Shown here: positions 54,950-57,404 of the stretch, in pieces
Position numbering within the stretch: the stretch's first letter is position 1
Layout of the letters: each line of letters begins with the position of its first letter
Assembly (NCBI RefSeq): GCF_947259555.1
Contig: NZ_CAMYMD010000047.1
Location: 1-57,404 of the forward strand
Direction: 5' to 3'
Source: an uncultured Roseovarius sp.
Lineage (GTDB): Bacteria; Pseudomonadota; Alphaproteobacteria; Rhodobacterales; Rhodobacteraceae
DNA: 57,404 bases
Notes under the pieces: model-generated
Seen by the model: the letters and a program-made list of their open reading frames with translations, nothing else
Databases searched by the model: none
Told to the model about the DNA's origin: nothing
Position numbers and translations under genes: made by a program

Positions 54950-55615
54950 CTAAAAGTCCAGATCCGCATAATGCGCCGGCGGCGGAAATCCCGAAACCTG
55001 ATCCGCCAGTATCCCCCGGAACGCCGGGCGCGACTTGATCTTGGCATACCAATCCTTGACCGCCTCAGAGCGGTGCCAATCCACATCCGAGATATAATCC
55101 AGCGCCGACAGATGCGCAGCGGCGGCGAAATCCGCCAGCGTCATCACATCGCCCGCCAGCCAGCGCCGATGATCCAGCAGCCAGGCCATGTAATCGAGGT
55201 GATACTTGATCGCCCGCGCGCCGTCCTTGACGTTGCGACTGTCGGGAAAGCCCTGTTTCATCACCTTCTTGTTGACCCGCTCATAAAGCAGCTTCGAGGT
55301 CACCTCGTGGTGAAACTTGTCATCGAACCACGATACCAGCCGCCGCACCTCGTAGCGCGACTCAGCGCTTTTCGGCATCAGCGCCGGTTCGGGATACTTC
55401 TCTTCCAGATATTCGCAGATCGCCGCGCTCTCGGCCATGGTCTTGCCGTCGATCTTCAGCACCGGAACCTTGCCCGCCGGATTGCGGCGCAGGAAATCGG
55501 GGTCCTGTTCCCAATAGCGTTCCTCGGCCAGTTCGCATTCGATCTTCTTCTCCGCAAGGCTCAGCCGCACCTTGCGGCAGAACGGTGAGAGCGGGACGTG
55601 ATAGAGCTTGGCCAT
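54950..55615 (-). CDS. Glutathione S-transferase-like protein
   Basis: A 221-residue protein. LYHVPLSPFCRKVRLSLAEKKI is the thioredoxin-like N-terminus with a SPFC motif in the redox position, NPAGKVPVLKIDG is the cis-proline and ESAAICEYLEEKYPE the glutathione gamma-Glu site. The C-terminal helical domain is complete. It resembles small GSTs of Rhodobacteraceae. A detoxification role is likely, the substrate unknown. Confidence 0.88.
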   Translation of the reverse strand: MAKLYHVPLSPFCRKVRLSLAEKKIECELAEERYWEQDPDFLRRNPAGKVPVLKIDGKTMAESAAICEYLEEKYPEPALMPKSAESRYEVRRLVSWFDDKFHHEVTSKLLYERVNKKVMKQGFPDSRNVKDGARAIKYHLDYMAWLLDHRRWLAGDVMTLADFAAAAHLSALDYISDVDWHRSEAVKDWYAKIKSRPAFRGILADQVSGFPPPAHYADLDF

Positions 55616-55674
55616 CGTCAGACTACCTTAGGGAAACGGGAACCGCCCCTCCATGCCCCCTTTGGGGCCGATTT

Positions 55675-56394
55675 TCAATCCTCGAAACAGGCCGCGCGCC
55701 CATCCCGGTCAATCGTCGCCGCCCCGTCCATGATGCCAGCGGCGCGCTTGCGCAGCGCGGCGCTCGGCGATTTCGCAGAACGATCCTTGGGGTCTGGCAG
55801 CACGGCGGCGAGGCGCGCCGCCTGCACCGCGCTCAGATCCGCGGCGCTCACGCCAAAGTAATGCCGCGCCGCCGCCTCGACGCCGAACACGCCCGTATCA
55901 AACTCGGCCACGTTCAGATAGATCTCGACGATCCGCCGCTTCGGCCAGAGCGTCTCGACCACCGGGGTCATCACCGCCTCCAGCGCCTTGCGCGCCCAGT
56001 TGCGCCCATGCCAGAGATAGACATTCTTGACCACCTGCTGACTCAGCGTCGAGGCGCCGCGCCCCGACCCTTCGGCAATGGCGGTGCGAATGGCCCCCAT
56101 GTCAAAGCCCCAGTGCTGGCAGAAATTCGCATCCTCCGCCGCCACCAGCGAGCGCGCCATCACCGGCGCGATCCGCGCCATCGGCACCCAGTCACGGCGG
56201 ATGTCCCCCAACCGCCGCTCTTCCTGTCCCATGAAATAGGTGCGCGGCGGCTCGATCACCCGATGCACCGCGATCACCCCGGTCACGATCAGCGCCGAGA
56301 GCAGCAGGTAATAGACCACCCAACGCCGCAGCCAGCGCAACGGTCGGATCTGTGGTTTTCGCGTAGAGGCCGATGATTTGCGCGCCGGTGCCAT
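55675..56394 (-). CDS. mtgA: Monofunctional peptidoglycan transglycosylase
   Basis: A 239-residue GT51 enzyme polymerizing lipid II in the periplasm. A membrane helix (~25-45) follows a basic tail. The catalytic motif AEDANFCQHWGFD (Glu about 87) and GASTLSQQVVKNVYLWHGRNWARKALEA, then IVEIYLNVAEFDTGVFGVEAAARHYFG, are the conserved MtgA blocks. The length is typical. No transpeptidase domain. Confidence 0.93.
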   Translation of the reverse strand: MAPARKSSASTRKPQIRPLRWLRRWVVYYLLLSALIVTGVIAVHRVIEPPRTYFMGQEERRLGDIRRDWVPMARIAPVMARSLVAAEDANFCQHWGFDMGAIRTAIAEGSGRGASTLSQQVVKNVYLWHGRNWARKALEAVMTPVVETLWPKRRIVEIYLNVAEFDTGVFGVEAAARHYFGVSAADLSAVQAARLAAVLPDPKDRSAKSPSAALRKRAAGIMDGAATIDRDGRAACFED

Positions 56395-56442
56395 GTCTCA
56401 GCTATAGCGTTGCGCACGGGACAGCAAAACCCGCTTTGATCT

Positions 56443-56946
56443 TCATGAATCCGTTTTACCGGTTTGAAGCAACTCTCGGAGCCGGTCTTCCTGTTCCCCG
56501 TCAAGCGGCGACTGGATCAGATGGCCCTCTTCGGAAAAAGCCGAAATCTCTTTGAAAAGCGCATCGGTATCCATGTCGCGCACAAGAAGGCAAAGCGCCG
56601 ACCCCCCTTTCGGCAAATTCTCTGCGATCTCTTGCAGGAATGCGCTGTCCACGCCCGGATCGCGAAACTGTCCCACCACCGCGCCCGTCGCGGCCCCGGC
56701 CACAGCGCCGGCAACGGGCACAAGAAAGGCCGCCCCCAGAACCAGCCCCCAGATCGTGCCGCCGACCATCTGCATCGCCGGCACATTGGCGGGCCCGTGA
56801 AGCTGTACCGCGCCGTCCTCATCACGCGTCGCCACCTTTATGTCCTGCGTTTCCAGCCTCTGAAGGCGGCGTAATCCACGCAGATGCGCGTCAAGATTGA
56901 AGGCTCCGTCAGAAGTCTCAAAGGCAATGATCAGCAGGTCAGTCAC
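56443..56946 (-). CDS. DUF1269 membrane protein
   Basis: A 167-residue protein. MTDLLIIAFETSDGAFNLDAHLRGL, ATRDEDGAVQLHG and the glycine-rich hydrophobic hairpin IWGLVLGAAFLVPVAGAVAGAATGAVVGQF followed by DPGVDSAFLQEIAENLPKGGSALCLLVRD are the DUF1269 pattern. It probably forms a two-helix membrane hairpin. Function unknown. Confidence 0.8.
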   Translation of the reverse strand: MTDLLIIAFETSDGAFNLDAHLRGLRRLQRLETQDIKVATRDEDGAVQLHGPANVPAMQMVGGTIWGLVLGAAFLVPVAGAVAGAATGAVVGQFRDPGVDSAFLQEIAENLPKGGSALCLLVRDMDTDALFKEISAFSEEGHLIQSPLDGEQEDRLRELLQTGKTDS

Positions 56947-57035
56947 GGGATCGTCCTCCTTTCGGCGTTGCGCGGCGAGCGAACACGGGCGGATCAGCCC
57001 CGAGACGTGCCAACACGGCCAAAGCTAACGCAGCA

Positions 57036-57062
57036 GGCAAGGACGGAAAACCCGTCCTTGCC
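57036..57062. terminator. Strong hairpin before the DUF1269 gene
   Basis: GGCAAGGACGG (57036-57046) pairs perfectly with CCGTCCTTGCC (57052-57062) around AAAAC. It overlaps the end of an RTX-like remnant; a terminator for a former RTX gene on the minus strand would fit. Confidence 0.5.
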
Positions 57063-57134
57063 GGTCAGGCTGTGCGACGTGTTCAAATAAATGAACGTGT
57101 CCTCGCCCTCGCCGCCAAAGAGCACATCACGCAT
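57060..57134 (-). pseudogene. RTX-repeat fragment
   Basis: From the ATG at 57132-57134 the minus strand reads MRDVLFGGEGEDTFIYLNTS and then HSLTGKDG. DVLFGGEGEDTFIY is one calcium-binding RTX nonapeptide unit followed by the beta-strand end. No further repeats flank it, so it is a broken end of an RTX gene. The surrounding 56947-57234 interval has no other gene I recognise. Confidence 0.5.
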
Positions 57135-57234
57135 TTGGTGCCGATCCGCGCGCGCGCCGCCTCATAACGCTGCCCGCCTCCGGCCGCACCCGATGTATCG
57201 CCCCTTGCCGTGCGGAGTGTCCCCCTTCTCGACC

Positions 57235-57404
57235 TCAGAAAATGAAGTCCTCAACGGTCATGGACGCCGTGAACTGCACGAGGATCTCCATGTCCCGCAC
57301 GCCGTCGCCATCCTCGTCCACCCGTACCACGGTCGAGCCCGCCGCCGTCGTCACCGCCCGGAATTCAGCCCCGGTGCCGGTGAACGGATCGCTGCCGCGA
57401 AAGC
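57235..57404 (-). CDS. C-terminus of RTX/serralysin-type calcium-binding protein (runs off window)
   Basis: The minus strand enters the window open and ends at a TGA (57235-57237). The visible 55 residues read FRGSDPFTGTGAEFRAVTTA, then TVVRVDEDGDGVRDMEI and MTVEDFIF. The FxGxGAEFRA...VDxDGDGxxDMxI...F(I/L)F end is the usual finish of type I secreted RTX proteins such as serralysin C-terminal domains, with the last residues acting as the secretion signal. The enzymatic or adhesive part lies outside. Confidence 0.7.
   Translation of the reverse strand, partial: FRGSDPFTGTGAEFRAVTTAAGSTVVRVDEDGDGVRDMEILVQFTASMTVEDFIF

Overview
The window is high-GC DNA from an alphaproteobacterium, most likely a marine member of the Rhodobacteraceae (Roseobacter group). 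This rests on recognisable family markers: an L-malyl-CoA/beta-methylmalyl-CoA lyase, a DUF2793 protein, DgcN/DgcA-type D-glutamate genes, a fused dipeptide ABC ATPase, and QueG/MtgA relatives. All assignments come from reading translated sequence; no database search was run.

Bases 1-2560 are a graveyard. After the 5' end of an alpha/beta-hydrolase gene (minus strand) come fragments of a branched-chain amino-acid ABC transporter operon (livH, livF, livG and substrate-binding protein remnants). A strong hairpin still sits in it, and an apparently intact AraC-type regulator is wedged inside.

Bases 2736-36522 are a large surface-polysaccharide (capsule-type) locus. The export set kpsM, kpsE and kpsT comes first. 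Then follow a GT2 glycosyltransferase, a sulfotransferase, a DUF6716-like putative transferase, a CMP-sialate-type cytidylyltransferase fused to a HAD phosphatase, a GT42 sialyltransferase-like enzyme, rmlB, rmlA, a methyltransferase, glmM and a DUF2793 protein. Next is a pseudaminic-acid core (pseB, pseC, pseG, pseI) with a second NeuB-family synthase, an ATP-grasp ligase, a sugar-nucleotide epimerase and an asparagine-synthetase-like protein. Two ~1000-residue paralogous transferase-like proteins, an alpha/beta-hydrolase-TPR protein, an SDR and a second cytidylyltransferase fused to an aldo-keto reductase close the locus. Many junctions overlap by 4 bp (ATGA/GTGA), so these are tightly coupled operons. 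The locus carries two synthases and two cytidylyltransferases but no visible PseH acetyltransferase, and it holds two candidate amide-forming enzymes. This combination is the most interesting signal: a nonulosonic-acid glycan with possibly unusual acylation or amidation.

Bases 36523-53780 look like an amino-acid and D-amino-acid/peptide catabolism island: class IV aminotransferases, a VOC protein, DgcA, DgcN, mcl1 (divergent), a dipeptide-type ABC transporter (dppB, dppC, fused dppDF), alanine dehydrogenase with a divergent Lrp regulator and a perfect palindromic operator between them, threonine dehydrogenase plus KBL, and a hydantoinase/oxoprolinase-type protein. This set could import peptides or muropeptide-derived material and convert D-Glu, D-Ala, Ala and Thr to central metabolites.

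Bases 53831-57404 are ordinary genes (queG, a glutathione S-transferase, mtgA, DUF1269) followed by an RTX-repeat remnant and the 3' end of a calcium-binding RTX-like gene that runs off the window.
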